Positions 18,133 to 26,028 of a stretch of 64,000 nucleotides of DNA are shown here, piece after piece (position 1 is the stretch's first letter; the number at the start of each line of letters is the position of its first letter). The DNA is from Schauerella fraxinea (GTDB lineage Bacteria > Pseudomonadota > Gammaproteobacteria > Burkholderiales > Burkholderiaceae_B): NCBI GenBank assembly GCA_030849965.1, contig JAVDKL010000001.1, positions 1 through 64,000 of the forward strand, written 5' to 3'. Made by a program: the position numbers and the translations under genes. The notes beneath the pieces were generated by a model. That model had not been told where the DNA came from, did no database searches, and saw nothing but the letters and a program-made list of their open reading frames with translations.

Positions 18133-19203
18133 TCACAGCGTCTGATTGGTGAGCGTCGCGGGCGCGGCAAACGCCGGATCGCTGGGGCCGCACATGGCGC
18201 CGACGTACGTGCGCACGGGCTGGTCTTGCAGGCCCAGGCGTTTACGCGTGGCATCGTCCAGCGACGCCACATTGAAGGCACCGGGGATGCCGAGGCCGCC
18301 CTGCGCATCGATGGCCATCACGTCCTTCATGCACATGCGGTTGGCTTCGACGCAGCGATTCAGAATCGCGTCGTACAGGCCATTGGCAACGGTGGCGTAG
18401 TGACGCACGGGCTCACGCTCGCTGGGCTTCTCAAGTTTCAAGTAGGCGTCGCGGTTGAGCGCGGTACCGTTGGTCTTGACCTGCTTGACCCAGTCGTCGA
18501 AGCCTTCATTGGTGACGCCGTGGAACTTGAAGCGCATCCACGAGAAGCCGGCACCACTGTAATTGGCCGAGAAACCTTCGGACTCACCGGGCTTGTTGAT
18601 CACGGCGTGCAACTTGGTTTCCATGCCCGGCATGGCGTAGATCTGACCGGCCAGGGCGGGGATGAAGAACGAGTTCATCACGGTGGACGCCGTCAGCTTG
18701 AACTGAATCGGGCGGTCCACCGGCGCGGCCATTTCGTTGACCGAAGCAATGCCTTGTTCCGGATACAGGAACAACCACTTCCAATCCAGCGCGACGACTT
18801 CGACCACCAGCGGCTGCGTGTCGGCAGGCACATCGCGGCCCGCACCGATGCGATCCAGGGGACGATAGGGGTCGAGTTGGTGGGTGCTGACCCAGGTCAG
18901 GGCGCCCAGCGCGATGATGATGAGGAGCGGGATCGTCCAGATCAACAATTCAAGCATGGTGGAATGGTGCCATTCCGGGTCATACTTGGCGTTCGCACTC
19001 GCGCGGTACTTCCACGCGAACAGGAACGTCATCACAATCACTGGGATGATAACGATCAGCATCAGGATGACCGACCAGATGATCAGGTCACGTTGCTGGG
19101 CGGCGATGTCGCCGGAGGGTGAGAAGACTACCGCGTTGCAGCCCGACAACAGGGCGAGGGCGGGGAGTGCGAGTAGTCCGCGAAGTATCTTAGAGGAAGG
19201 CAT
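18133..19203 (-). CDS. cyoA: Cytochrome o ubiquinol oxidase subunit II (lipoprotein)
   Basis: Periplasm-facing subunit of 356 residues. A lipoprotein signal ends in LLSGC with Cys22 as the lipidation site, followed by two membrane helices and a cupredoxin-like domain. The segment STVMNSFFIPALAGQIYAMPGM lacks the CuA cysteine and histidine ligands, as expected for a quinol rather than a cytochrome c oxidase. The C-terminal extension is longer than in E. coli and contains three cysteines (CVEANRMCM and AMCGPSDPAF), reminiscent of the COX_ARM region. It is the first gene of the operon and is divergent from an MFS gene. Confidence 0.95.
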   Translation of the reverse strand: MPSSKILRGLLALPALALLSGCNAVVFSPSGDIAAQQRDLIIWSVILMLIVIIPVIVMTFLFAWKYRASANAKYDPEWHHSTMLELLIWTIPLLIIIALGALTWVSTHQLDPYRPLDRIGAGRDVPADTQPLVVEVVALDWKWLFLYPEQGIASVNEMAAPVDRPIQFKLTASTVMNSFFIPALAGQIYAMPGMETKLHAVINKPGESEGFSANYSGAGFSWMRFKFHGVTNEGFDDWVKQVKTNGTALNRDAYLKLEKPSEREPVRHYATVANGLYDAILNRCVEANRMCMKDVMAIDAQGGLGIPGAFNVASLDDATRKRLGLQDQPVRTYVGAMCGPSDPAFAAPATLTNQTL

Positions 19204-19271
19204 GCCGGAAGAAGCTTGAGCGTGGCCGAGGAAAAGGATGCAAAATGTACTGCCAGCGGCGAGCTGCGGGA

Positions 19272-19290
19272 ATTGGACATTTTGTCCTAT
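19272..19290. promoter_or_regulatory. Candidate operator palindrome between cyoA and the MFS gene
   Basis: GGACA-TTT-TGTCC with matching outer AT/AT pairs gives eight of nine symmetric base pairs over 19 bp. It lies 69 bp upstream of cyoA and 69 bp upstream of the MFS start, in the middle of the 155-bp divergent region. The binding protein is unknown. Confidence 0.4.
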
Positions 19291-19358
19291 GGCGGCGGCG
19301 GCCGACTAATGCGATCCTTACGATCTGCAAAAAATACCCCGATTTACGAGCAAGCACA

Positions 19359-20696
19359 ATGTCCAGCATGACTCCAACACAAAACGAGCCGTCTTCAAGC
19401 GCCGCCGAACGCGACGTGCGAGAAATCACCGCCTCCCACTCCAAGGTGGCACCGGGTGAGATCGCCATCGGCGTCGTCATCGGGCGCGCGTCCGAGTATT
19501 TCGACTTTTTCGTATTCGGCATCGCCTGCGTCCTGGTGTTTCCGGCCGTGTTCTTCCCCTTCGAAGAGCCGCTGGAAGGCACTTTGTGGGCCTTTGCCCT
19601 GTTCTCGCTGGCGTTTATCGCTCGCCCCTTCGGCACGGCCCTCTTCATGGCCATCCAGCGGCGCTGGGGCCGAGGCACAAAACTGACCGGCGCTTTGTTT
19701 CTGCTGGGCACCGCAACCTGCGGCATGGCGTTCCTTCCGGGCTACGCGACGCTGGGCAGCTATTCGATCATCCTGCTGGCCTTCTTCCGGATTCTCCAGG
19801 GCATCGCCTTCGGCGGGTCGTGGGATGGTCTGCCGTCGCTTTTGAACCTGAACGCCCCTCAGGGCCGCCGCGGCTGGTTCGCGATGTTGGGTCAGTTGGG
19901 CGCCCCGATCGGTTTCCTGATCGCCAGTGCGTTGTTTTATTACCTCCATGTGAGCCTGAGCTCGAAAGACTTCCTCGAGTGGGGCTGGCGTTATCCGTTC
20001 TTCTGCGCGTTCGCCATCAACGTGGTGGCGCTTTTTGCTCGCCTGCGTCTGGTCGTGACCCATGAGTACACGACGCTGATGGAAGAGGGTGAACTGCAAC
20101 CGGTGCCCGTGCACGAGATGCTGCGTGGCCAGGGTTACAACATCTTCATCGGCGCTTTTGCCGCGCTGGCCAGCTACGCGCTGTTCCACCTGGTGACGGT
20201 GTTCCCGTTGTCGTGGATCAAGTTGAGCTCCACGCAGTCGGTCAACGACGTCTTGATTGTTCAGGTGATCGGCGCATTCGTCGGCATTGCCGCCACCATC
20301 TTCTCGGGTTGGCTCGCTGACCGCATCGGTCGCCGTACGACCCTGGGAACGCTGGCGGTGCTGATCGCAATCTTCGCAGTGGTCGCGCCTTGGCTGCTTG
20401 ACGGCGGCCCCACCGGACAGGACACGTTCATCATCGTGGGTTTCGCGTTGCTGGGTGTGTCGTACGGTCAGGCTTCGGGCACGGTGACGGCCAACTTCTC
20501 CAAGAAGTTCCGTTACACGGGTGCTGCGCTTACCTCCGACTTCGCCTGGCTGGTGGGCGCTGCCTTCGCACCGGTGGTGGTGTTGGGTCTATCGGCCAAC
20601 TTCGGTCTGGTCTACGTCAGCGCTTACCTCTTGTCGGGTGCGGCGTGCACCCTGATTGCGCTGCGCATCAACCGCGTCCTCGAAACGCGCGACTGA
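19359..20696 (+). CDS. MFS transporter, metabolite:H+ symporter-like
   Basis: Inner-membrane secondary carrier of 445 residues with twelve hydrophobic segments. The first helix region IGVVIGRASEYFDFFVFGIACVLVFP resembles the metabolite:H+ symporter group (sugar-acid, proline or osmolyte carriers), and the loop 8-9 motif GWLADRIGRRTTL is present. The start at 19359 (MSSMTPTQ) is preferred; the frame is open to 19245 but that part lies in the divergent promoter region and has no family match. A strong hairpin terminator follows. The substrate is not predictable. Confidence 0.85.
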   Translation: MSSMTPTQNEPSSSAAERDVREITASHSKVAPGEIAIGVVIGRASEYFDFFVFGIACVLVFPAVFFPFEEPLEGTLWAFALFSLAFIARPFGTALFMAIQRRWGRGTKLTGALFLLGTATCGMAFLPGYATLGSYSIILLAFFRILQGIAFGGSWDGLPSLLNLNAPQGRRGWFAMLGQLGAPIGFLIASALFYYLHVSLSSKDFLEWGWRYPFFCAFAINVVALFARLRLVVTHEYTTLMEEGELQPVPVHEMLRGQGYNIFIGAFAALASYALFHLVTVFPLSWIKLSSTQSVNDVLIVQVIGAFVGIAATIFSGWLADRIGRRTTLGTLAVLIAIFAVVAPWLLDGGPTGQDTFIIVGFALLGVSYGQASGTVTANFSKKFRYTGAALTSDFAWLVGAAFAPVVVLGLSANFGLVYVSAYLLSGAACTLIALRINRVLETRD

Positions 20697-20785
20697 TCGA
20701 TGGTGCTGGACGGTGCCTGAGGGCACCGGTCTGGAGGCACCTCGGTGCCGCTAACGCGGTGCAGCCCCATTCCGGCGCACCAATG

Positions 20786-20813
20786 AAAAGGCCAGGGCGA
20801 CCTGGCCTTTTTC
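20786..20813. terminator. Bidirectional rho-independent terminator between the MFS gene and iclR
   Basis: A perfect 11-bp stem AAAAGGCCAGG / CCTGGCCTTTT with a GCGA tetraloop is followed by TTC on the plus strand and preceded by A residues that give a T run on the minus strand. It separates two convergent genes and can serve both. Confidence 0.88.
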
Positions 20814-20885
20814 TATTTCTGCCGGCAATGCGCGCCGCCGCGAGCAGCGATAGGCGCACCGCATCGGCATCCACCGGGCCTGGCA

Positions 20886-21677
20886 TCAAGCGTCGGCTTT
20901 CAGACGCCGAACGATGGATTCAGCAATCTGTCGCTGCCGTGCGGCGGGCATTCTGGCCAAAATGCTGGATACGCTGAGGGCGAAGGTCGGCCGGCCTTGT
21001 GAATCCAGCAGCGCCACACCCACACCCAACACCGCCGGCACTGCGCTATTTCCCACCACGGCCCAGCCGCGATCGCGTGCGCTTTCGACCAATTTGTGCA
21101 GCCGCTCGCCATTCATCGCGCCATAGGCATTCAAGGCGTTTTTGTTGTGCGCAATGATTTCGTTCGCCTCGTCGGGCGGTAACGCGGCGAGGTAGGCCAG
21201 CCCAGCGGCGCCCACCCCCAAGGGTTGCCGATGCCCGATGGTGACGGCAAGCACTTGGACCGGATAGTTGCCCACTTCTCGGTGCAGGCACAACGAATCA
21301 TTTCCGGCGCGACAGATCAGAAATGCGGAGTCGCCCGTGTCATCGCTGATGGCGCGCAGCGCCGGCGCCCAGCGCGCGACGGCTGCTGCGTGCGGGTCGG
21401 CGGTCATCCCGATCGGATGCGCAAGACGGTAGCGCGGCGCGGCGGCGTCACGTGTGGCCCAGCCCGTTTCGAGCAGCACATCCAGAAAGCGATAAACGGT
21501 GCTGCGCTGCATATCGGCTGCACGGGCGACTTCCGTGACGTGCAGACCGTCAGGTCCCGCATCTTGCAGTGCCGCCAGCACACGCAGTCCGCGCCTGAAA
21601 GTACTCGGTCCCGCAGCATCGGTGTCGCGCGCCTGGTTCGTGCCAGGCGCGGCCGGCGATGCAGTGTTTTTGTTCAT
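20886..21677 (-). CDS. IclR family transcriptional regulator
   Basis: Regulator of 263 residues with an N-terminal winged helix (about 25-95; TEVARAADMQRSTVYRFLDVLLETGWA) and a C-terminal effector domain (GAAGLAYLAALPPDEANEII, VGVALLDSQGRPTFALSVS) as in IclR proteins. It is divergent from a Bug protein, acyl-CoA ligase, citryl-CoA-lyase-like and SDR operon, which it most likely controls. Palindromes in the 94-bp gap support this. The ligand is presumably an organic acid handled by that operon. Confidence 0.9.
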   Translation of the reverse strand: MNKNTASPAAPGTNQARDTDAAGPSTFRRGLRVLAALQDAGPDGLHVTEVARAADMQRSTVYRFLDVLLETGWATRDAAAPRYRLAHPIGMTADPHAAAVARWAPALRAISDDTGDSAFLICRAGNDSLCLHREVGNYPVQVLAVTIGHRQPLGVGAAGLAYLAALPPDEANEIIAHNKNALNAYGAMNGERLHKLVESARDRGWAVVGNSAVPAVLGVGVALLDSQGRPTFALSVSSILARMPAARQRQIAESIVRRLKADA

Positions 21678-21684
21678 ATTTTGG

Positions 21685-21745
21685 ACAATCTAATTGTTCT
21701 ATTGCGTTGACGCGCCCATGATACCTGCGACAGACACAGATCTGT
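21685..21745. promoter_or_regulatory. Candidate IclR operator region
   Basis: Two symmetric elements lie in the iclR-tctC divergent gap: ACAAT-CTA-ATTGT at 21685-21697, just 8 bp from the iclR start, and the perfect palindrome ACAGATCTGT at 21736-21745. The first would suit autorepression and the second control of the catabolic operon. Assignment is by position only. Confidence 0.4.
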
Positions 21746-21771
21746 TCAAAGATTAGACAACAGGAGACATC

Positions 21772-22755
21772 ATGAATCGTCACGCATTTTCGCGAGCGTT
21801 GTCGCTCGTCGTAGCGCTTGCCGCTGTGGGATCGGCTTCAGCGTCCGAGGGCAACTACCCCACGCGGCCAATTACGCTCGTGGTCGGTTATGCCGCAGGA
21901 GGCGCCACCGACATCGCGGCGCGCATCGCCGCGAAGGCGTTGTCGGAGCAACTCGGGCAAACCGTGTTGGTGGAAAACAAGGCAGGCGCGAACAGCAACA
22001 TTGGAGCGGAGCAGGTCTATCGCGCCAAGCCGGATGGCTACACGATCTATGTGGGGTCAATTGCCAACACCATCAATCAAACCCTTTATCCGGACCTGAG
22101 CTACAAGTTCAACCAGGCCTTCGAGCCGGTCGGATTGTTGGCGACCGTGCCGAACATTCTCGTGGTGAATCCGAAGTTGCCGATCAATTCGGTGCAGGAG
22201 TACATCGACTATGCGCGCAAGAATCCCGGCAAGCTGACCTGCGCGTCATCGGGGACCGGGTCGTCGATCCATTTGTCGTGCGAGATGTTCAAGCTTCAAA
22301 CCAAGACTGACATTCTGCACGTGCCCTACAAGGGTAGTGGACCGGCGGTGACAGATCTGCTGGGCGGGCAGGTCGATTCGATGTTCGACAACATGCCCTC
22401 GGCGCTTCCCCACGTCCAGGGCGGGAAGCTTCGGGCATTGGGCGTGACCTCGCCCGAGCGTGCGCCGTTTTCGCCGGATACCCCTACGTTGGATGAGCGC
22501 GGCGTGAAGGACTTCGCCGTGCAGTCCTGGTTTGGCCTGGTGGCGCCGAAAGGTACACCGGCGCCGGTTGTTCAGCGCCTGAACAAGGCGCTTAACGCCA
22601 TGCTGGCATCGGACGAGATCAAGCAGTCCTTCCAAAAAAGTGGCTTCGTGATGCCCCCGCTTCCAAATACGCCCGCGACCTTTCAAACATGGATCAACGA
22701 AGAGACCGCGAAGTGGGCGGACGTGGTGACGTCGGCCAACATCAAGGTCCAGTAA
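21772..22755 (+). CDS. Bug family (TctC-like) tripartite tricarboxylate transporter substrate-binding protein
   Basis: Periplasmic solute receptor of 327 residues with a signal peptide (MNRHAFSRALSLVVALAAVGSASAS). Family motifs include YPTRPITLVVGYAAGGATDIAARI near the mature N terminus, VVENKAGANSNIGAEQV, and later HVPYKGSGPAVTDLLGGQVDSMFDNMPSALPHV. Bug proteins bind carboxylates or other small anions. No TctA or TctB membrane gene is adjacent, as is common for the expanded Bug families of Burkholderiales. It has a GGAGA ribosome site and is the first gene of the ligase/lyase/SDR operon, so its ligand is probably that pathway's substrate. Confidence 0.92.
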   Translation: MNRHAFSRALSLVVALAAVGSASASEGNYPTRPITLVVGYAAGGATDIAARIAAKALSEQLGQTVLVENKAGANSNIGAEQVYRAKPDGYTIYVGSIANTINQTLYPDLSYKFNQAFEPVGLLATVPNILVVNPKLPINSVQEYIDYARKNPGKLTCASSGTGSSIHLSCEMFKLQTKTDILHVPYKGSGPAVTDLLGGQVDSMFDNMPSALPHVQGGKLRALGVTSPERAPFSPDTPTLDERGVKDFAVQSWFGLVAPKGTPAPVVQRLNKALNAMLASDEIKQSFQKSGFVMPPLPNTPATFQTWINEETAKWADVVTSANIKVQ

Positions 22756-22770
22756 GCAATTGGAGTCATC

Positions 22771-24498
22771 GTGTTTCCCATAGACTTTTTCTTTCGTGCC
22801 GCGCAGCGGTATCCCGATCGGATCGCGCTGGAGAGCCCCACGTCCAGTGTCTCGTATGCGAGCCTGGCGCGACAGGTGCGCGCCTTGGCGGCGGGCCTGC
22901 AAGCCATCGATCCCGCACCGCAATCGCGCGTTGGCATTTGCGCCGGCAATTCGGCCAACCACATCCTGGCCCTGCTGGCGGTGCTGGCTGCGGGCAAGGT
23001 GTGGGTGCCGTTGAACTACCGCAGCACGATCACCGAAATCGGCCGCATTCTCGACGCGACCGAGCCGACGATTCTATTCGCGGATGCGACAGGAAAGCCG
23101 CTGTTGCAGGCTGGGGCGGCGGTGATCGTGTCGCTCGATGACGACGCGGCGCAGGCCGGGGGCAGTGCTGCCGGTAACAAGGCGGACAGCGGGGCAGCAA
23201 ACCAGGCGGCCGCTAACCAGGTGGCAGCACACAAGGGCACCGCAAACCAGGGGGACGCAAACCAGGGGGCTGCACACCAGGGGGTCGCAAACCAGGGCGC
23301 CGCAAATAATGGCGACAACGGAAAAGGCTTGGCACAGGTGACGACGTCTGGCGGCCCCGGCCCGTCGCTCGCGGCGCTGTTGCGCGCCCATGACGGCCAG
23401 TCGCCTGCCGCCTGCGCGCTGACGCGCGACGATACTCAGGCGATCAAATTTACCGGGGGCACGACGGGTCTGCCGAAAGGGGTAATGCAACCTTACCGCG
23501 CGTGGAACGCCGGGATCATCAACCAAATCAATGGATGGCGGTTGACCGAAGCAGATCGTTATGTGGTCGCCGCACCGGTCACCCATGGCACATCGACTTA
23601 CCTGCTGCCCATCCTGGCGCAAGGCGGCACGCACGTGCTGCTCGATAGCGTGTCGCCGGAGACGATCACGCAGGCATTCCGGGAGCGGGGCGGCACGTTG
23701 GCCTTCATGCCGCCCACGCTGATTTACATGATCATGGCGCAGCCGGGAATCACCCGCGCCGATTTTCCCGCGCTGCGCAATCTCATCTACGGCGGTGCGC
23801 CCATGCCCGCCGATAAGATCGATGAGGTACAGACGTTTTTCGGCCCGGTGGTCGGTACGACGTATGGCCAAACCGAGGCGCCGCAGATCGTGACGGTGCT
23901 GCCGCCGGAAGAGTTGGCAGAACCCAGCAATCGCGGCTCGGTGGGTCGTACGACCTGGCTTTCCGATATGGCGATCATGTCGCCGGACGGCACCCTCTTG
24001 CCTGCGGGTGAGCTGGGGGAGGTGGTCGTCAAAGGCGACCTGGTGATGAGCGGGTACTGGCGCCTGCCGGAAAAAACGGCGGAGACCATCGTGGCGGGTT
24101 GGCTGCATACCGGCGACGTGGGGTTGGTGGATGACCGCGGCTATCTGTATCTCAAGGATCGCATTCGCGATGTCGTGATCACGGGCGGCTTCAACGTTTA
24201 TCCGGTCGATGTGGAGAACGCCTTGTCCTTGCATCCCGCGGTGTACGAATCGACGGTGTTTGGCGTGCCCGATCCGAAGTGGGGCGAAGCGGTACATGCC
24301 GCCGTGCAGTTGCATGCCGGCAAGACCGTGACGCCTGAAGCACTGATGGCGCACGTACGCGAGCGTTTGGGGCCGGTGCAGACGCCCAAGCAAGTGCATT
24401 TCTATGACTCGCTGCCGCGCTCATCGGTGGGCAAGGTGCTGAAAACCGCCGTGCGCCAGGATGCGTTGGCGACGTCCGCCACAACCACACTTTCATAG
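22771..24498 (+). CDS. AMP-forming acyl-CoA ligase (ANL superfamily) with internal repeat insert
   Basis: Adenylate-forming enzyme of 575 residues that activates a carboxylic acid to its CoA thioester. The ATP-binding loop FTGGTTGLPKG is at 227-237, GTTYGQTEAPQI carries the A5-type motif, and GWLHTGDVGLVDDRGYLYLKDR and the C-terminal Lys in SSVGKVLKTAV complete the pattern. The start is GTG with GGAG upstream (22762-22765). Residues 143-182 are eight 5-residue units (A-N-Q-G-x) encoded by a 15-bp minisatellite, inserted in the N-terminal domain where relatives have a short loop. It lies 15 bp after the Bug gene. The acid is unknown; the following lyase-like gene suggests a hydroxy- or keto-dicarboxylate. 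Confidence 0.88.
   Translation: MFPIDFFFRAAQRYPDRIALESPTSSVSYASLARQVRALAAGLQAIDPAPQSRVGICAGNSANHILALLAVLAAGKVWVPLNYRSTITEIGRILDATEPTILFADATGKPLLQAGAAVIVSLDDDAAQAGGSAAGNKADSGAANQAAANQVAAHKGTANQGDANQGAAHQGVANQGAANNGDNGKGLAQVTTSGGPGPSLAALLRAHDGQSPAACALTRDDTQAIKFTGGTTGLPKGVMQPYRAWNAGIINQINGWRLTEADRYVVAAPVTHGTSTYLLPILAQGGTHVLLDSVSPETITQAFRERGGTLAFMPPTLIYMIMAQPGITRADFPALRNLIYGGAPMPADKIDEVQTFFGPVVGTTYGQTEAPQIVTVLPPEELAEPSNRGSVGRTTWLSDMAIMSPDGTLLPAGELGEVVVKGDLVMSGYWRLPEKTAETIVAGWLHTGDVGLVDDRGYLYLKDRIRDVVITGGFNVYPVDVENALSLHPAVYESTVFGVPDPKWGEAVHAAVQLHAGKTVTPEALMAHVRERLGPVQTPKQVHFYDSLPRSSVGKVLKTAVRQDALATSATTTLS
23197..23316 (+). repeat. 15-bp in-frame minisatellite inside the acyl-CoA ligase gene
   Basis: Eight head-to-tail units of 15 bp near the consensus GCAAACCAGGGGGNC. 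They are in frame with the ligase and encode ANQAA, ANQVA, AHKGT, ANQGD, ANQGA, AHQGV, ANQGA and ANNGD. Copy changes would add or remove five residues without a frameshift. Confidence 0.92.
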
Positions 24499-24516
24499 TT
24501 TCAGGAGACGACAATC

Positions 24517-25299
24517 ATGACCACACCCGTTACGCGTCTGTGCGCGCACGACCTCACCAGCATGCATTACCGGGACGCCAACCTCGTTGACGATCTGATC
24601 GGCGAACGTACCTTTGCAGAAGTGATGTTCATGCAGATCATGAATCGCGATGCACGACCGGTCGACATGCGCATTGTCGACGCGGTGATGATCACGTTGA
24701 TGGAACACGGGATGACCCCAAGCGCCATCGCCACGCGCCTGATCTACATGAGTGCACCGGAGAATCTGCAGGGTGCTGTGGCCTCCGGCCTGATGGCGGT
24801 GGGCAGCCAATTCGTGGGCACGATGGAAAACTGCGCCACACTGTTGGACCGCATCGTTGCATCGGACGACCAGGAAGCGACGGCGCGCGACATTGTGCAG
24901 GATGTGCGGGCCAAGCGCGGCCATATGCCTGGCTTTGGGCATCATTTGCACAAGCCGGATGATCCCCGTGCCGTAAAGCTGTTGGCGGTAGCCGAAGCGG
25001 AATCCGAACTTGCCGGCGACCATCTTCGCGCCTTGCGTTTGCTCGCCAAGACGGTCGATGCGACCTACGGTCGTCACATCACCATCAACGCGACCGGCGC
25101 GGTGGCCGCGATGCTTGGCGAGATCGGCGTGCCCGCCAAACTCATGCGTGGTTTCGCGGTGATATCCCGTGCGGCGGGACTGGTGTCGCACATCGCCGAA
25201 GAACAGACCGATCCGTCGGGCAGGTTCATCTGGGACACGATCGACCAAGCGATTCCCTACGTGGGTAAAGGGGGCAGCGTCCATCGGCAGGAGGGCTGA
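24517..25299 (+). CDS. Citryl-CoA lyase-like protein (short citrate synthase family)
   Basis: Protein of 260 residues matching the compact citrate-synthase-fold lyases annotated as citryl-CoA lyase, which cleave citryl-CoA-type thioesters to acetyl-CoA and an oxoacid. Citrate-synthase active-site equivalents can be read: His64 in MEHGMTPSAIATR and the His142/143 to Arg151 block GFGHHLHKPDDPR. It is much shorter than true citrate synthase (about 430). Directly downstream of an AMP-forming ligase, it could cleave the CoA ester made by that enzyme. Its real substrate may differ from citryl-CoA. Confidence 0.75.
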   Translation: MTTPVTRLCAHDLTSMHYRDANLVDDLIGERTFAEVMFMQIMNRDARPVDMRIVDAVMITLMEHGMTPSAIATRLIYMSAPENLQGAVASGLMAVGSQFVGTMENCATLLDRIVASDDQEATARDIVQDVRAKRGHMPGFGHHLHKPDDPRAVKLLAVAEAESELAGDHLRALRLLAKTVDATYGRHITINATGAVAAMLGEIGVPAKLMRGFAVISRAAGLVSHIAEEQTDPSGRFIWDTIDQAIPYVGKGGSVHRQEG

Positions 25300-25302
25300 C
25301 CC

Positions 25303-26028
25303 TTGGATAAGCATGTTCTGGTAACCGGCGGGAGCCAAGGGATAGGACGCGCGGTGGTCCTGCGCTTACTGTCCGATGGCTATCGCGTCGTCAATTTCGA
25401 TCTTGTGCCGCCGGCTCATACGGCACCTGGCGAGGATTTCAATGAGGTCGATCTGGTCGACGGGGCTGCGCTCGATGCCGCGTTGTCGGCGCTGTTGACC
25501 AAGCATCCCGTCGTCCGACTGGTAAACAATGCAGGGATCGTGCGCCCCGCGCCAATTGAACGCGCGACAGCCGACGATCTGGCGGCGGTGTCGGCGCTCA
25601 ATCTCCTGGCACCGTTGCGCCTGCTTCAAGGCTTGTTGCCGGCGATGCGCGATGCGGGTTTCGGCAGGGTGGTCAACATCTCCAGCCGCGCGGCGCTGGG
25701 CAAGCTCGAGCGCTCGGTGTATGCCGCCACCAAAGCGGGGCTGCATGGCATGACGCGCACGTGGGCCCTGGAACTGGGTGCGTACGGGGTAACGGTGAAT
25801 GCGGTCGGGCCCGGACCGATCGCAACCGATCTGTTCGAGCGGGTCAATCCGCCTAGGCATCCGAACACCGAGAAAATCCGCAACGCGATTCCCGTCAAAC
25901 GCATGGGCACCGCCGAAGACGTGGCGCATGCCGTCGCCTCGCTGATCGATGATCGGGCCGGATTCATCACGGGGCAGGTGTTGTATGTATGCGGTGGAAT
26001 GACAGTGGGATTGGGGAATGACGCATGA
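25303..26028 (+). CDS. Short-chain dehydrogenase/reductase (FabG-like)
   Basis: NAD(P)-dependent SDR of 241 residues with the Rossmann motif VTGGSQGIG (7-15), NNAG (75-78), Ser127/128 and the catalytic pair Tyr140-x3-Lys144 (YAATK). The start is a TTG preceded by GGAGGG; no ATG fits the Rossmann strand. It begins 3 bp after the lyase-like gene and overlaps the next SDR by 4 bp, so it belongs to the IclR-linked operon. It probably oxidises a hydroxy intermediate or reduces a keto intermediate of that pathway. Confidence 0.85.
   Translation: MDKHVLVTGGSQGIGRAVVLRLLSDGYRVVNFDLVPPAHTAPGEDFNEVDLVDGAALDAALSALLTKHPVVRLVNNAGIVRPAPIERATADDLAAVSALNLLAPLRLLQGLLPAMRDAGFGRVVNISSRAALGKLERSVYAATKAGLHGMTRTWALELGAYGVTVNAVGPGPIATDLFERVNPPRHPNTEKIRNAIPVKRMGTAEDVAHAVASLIDDRAGFITGQVLYVCGGMTVGLGNDA

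Noticed and set aside
23074-24399. 441-codon open frame opposite the acyl-CoA ligase
   Set aside because: It includes the complement of the 15-bp repeat and has no domain; the ligase motifs are in the plus frame.
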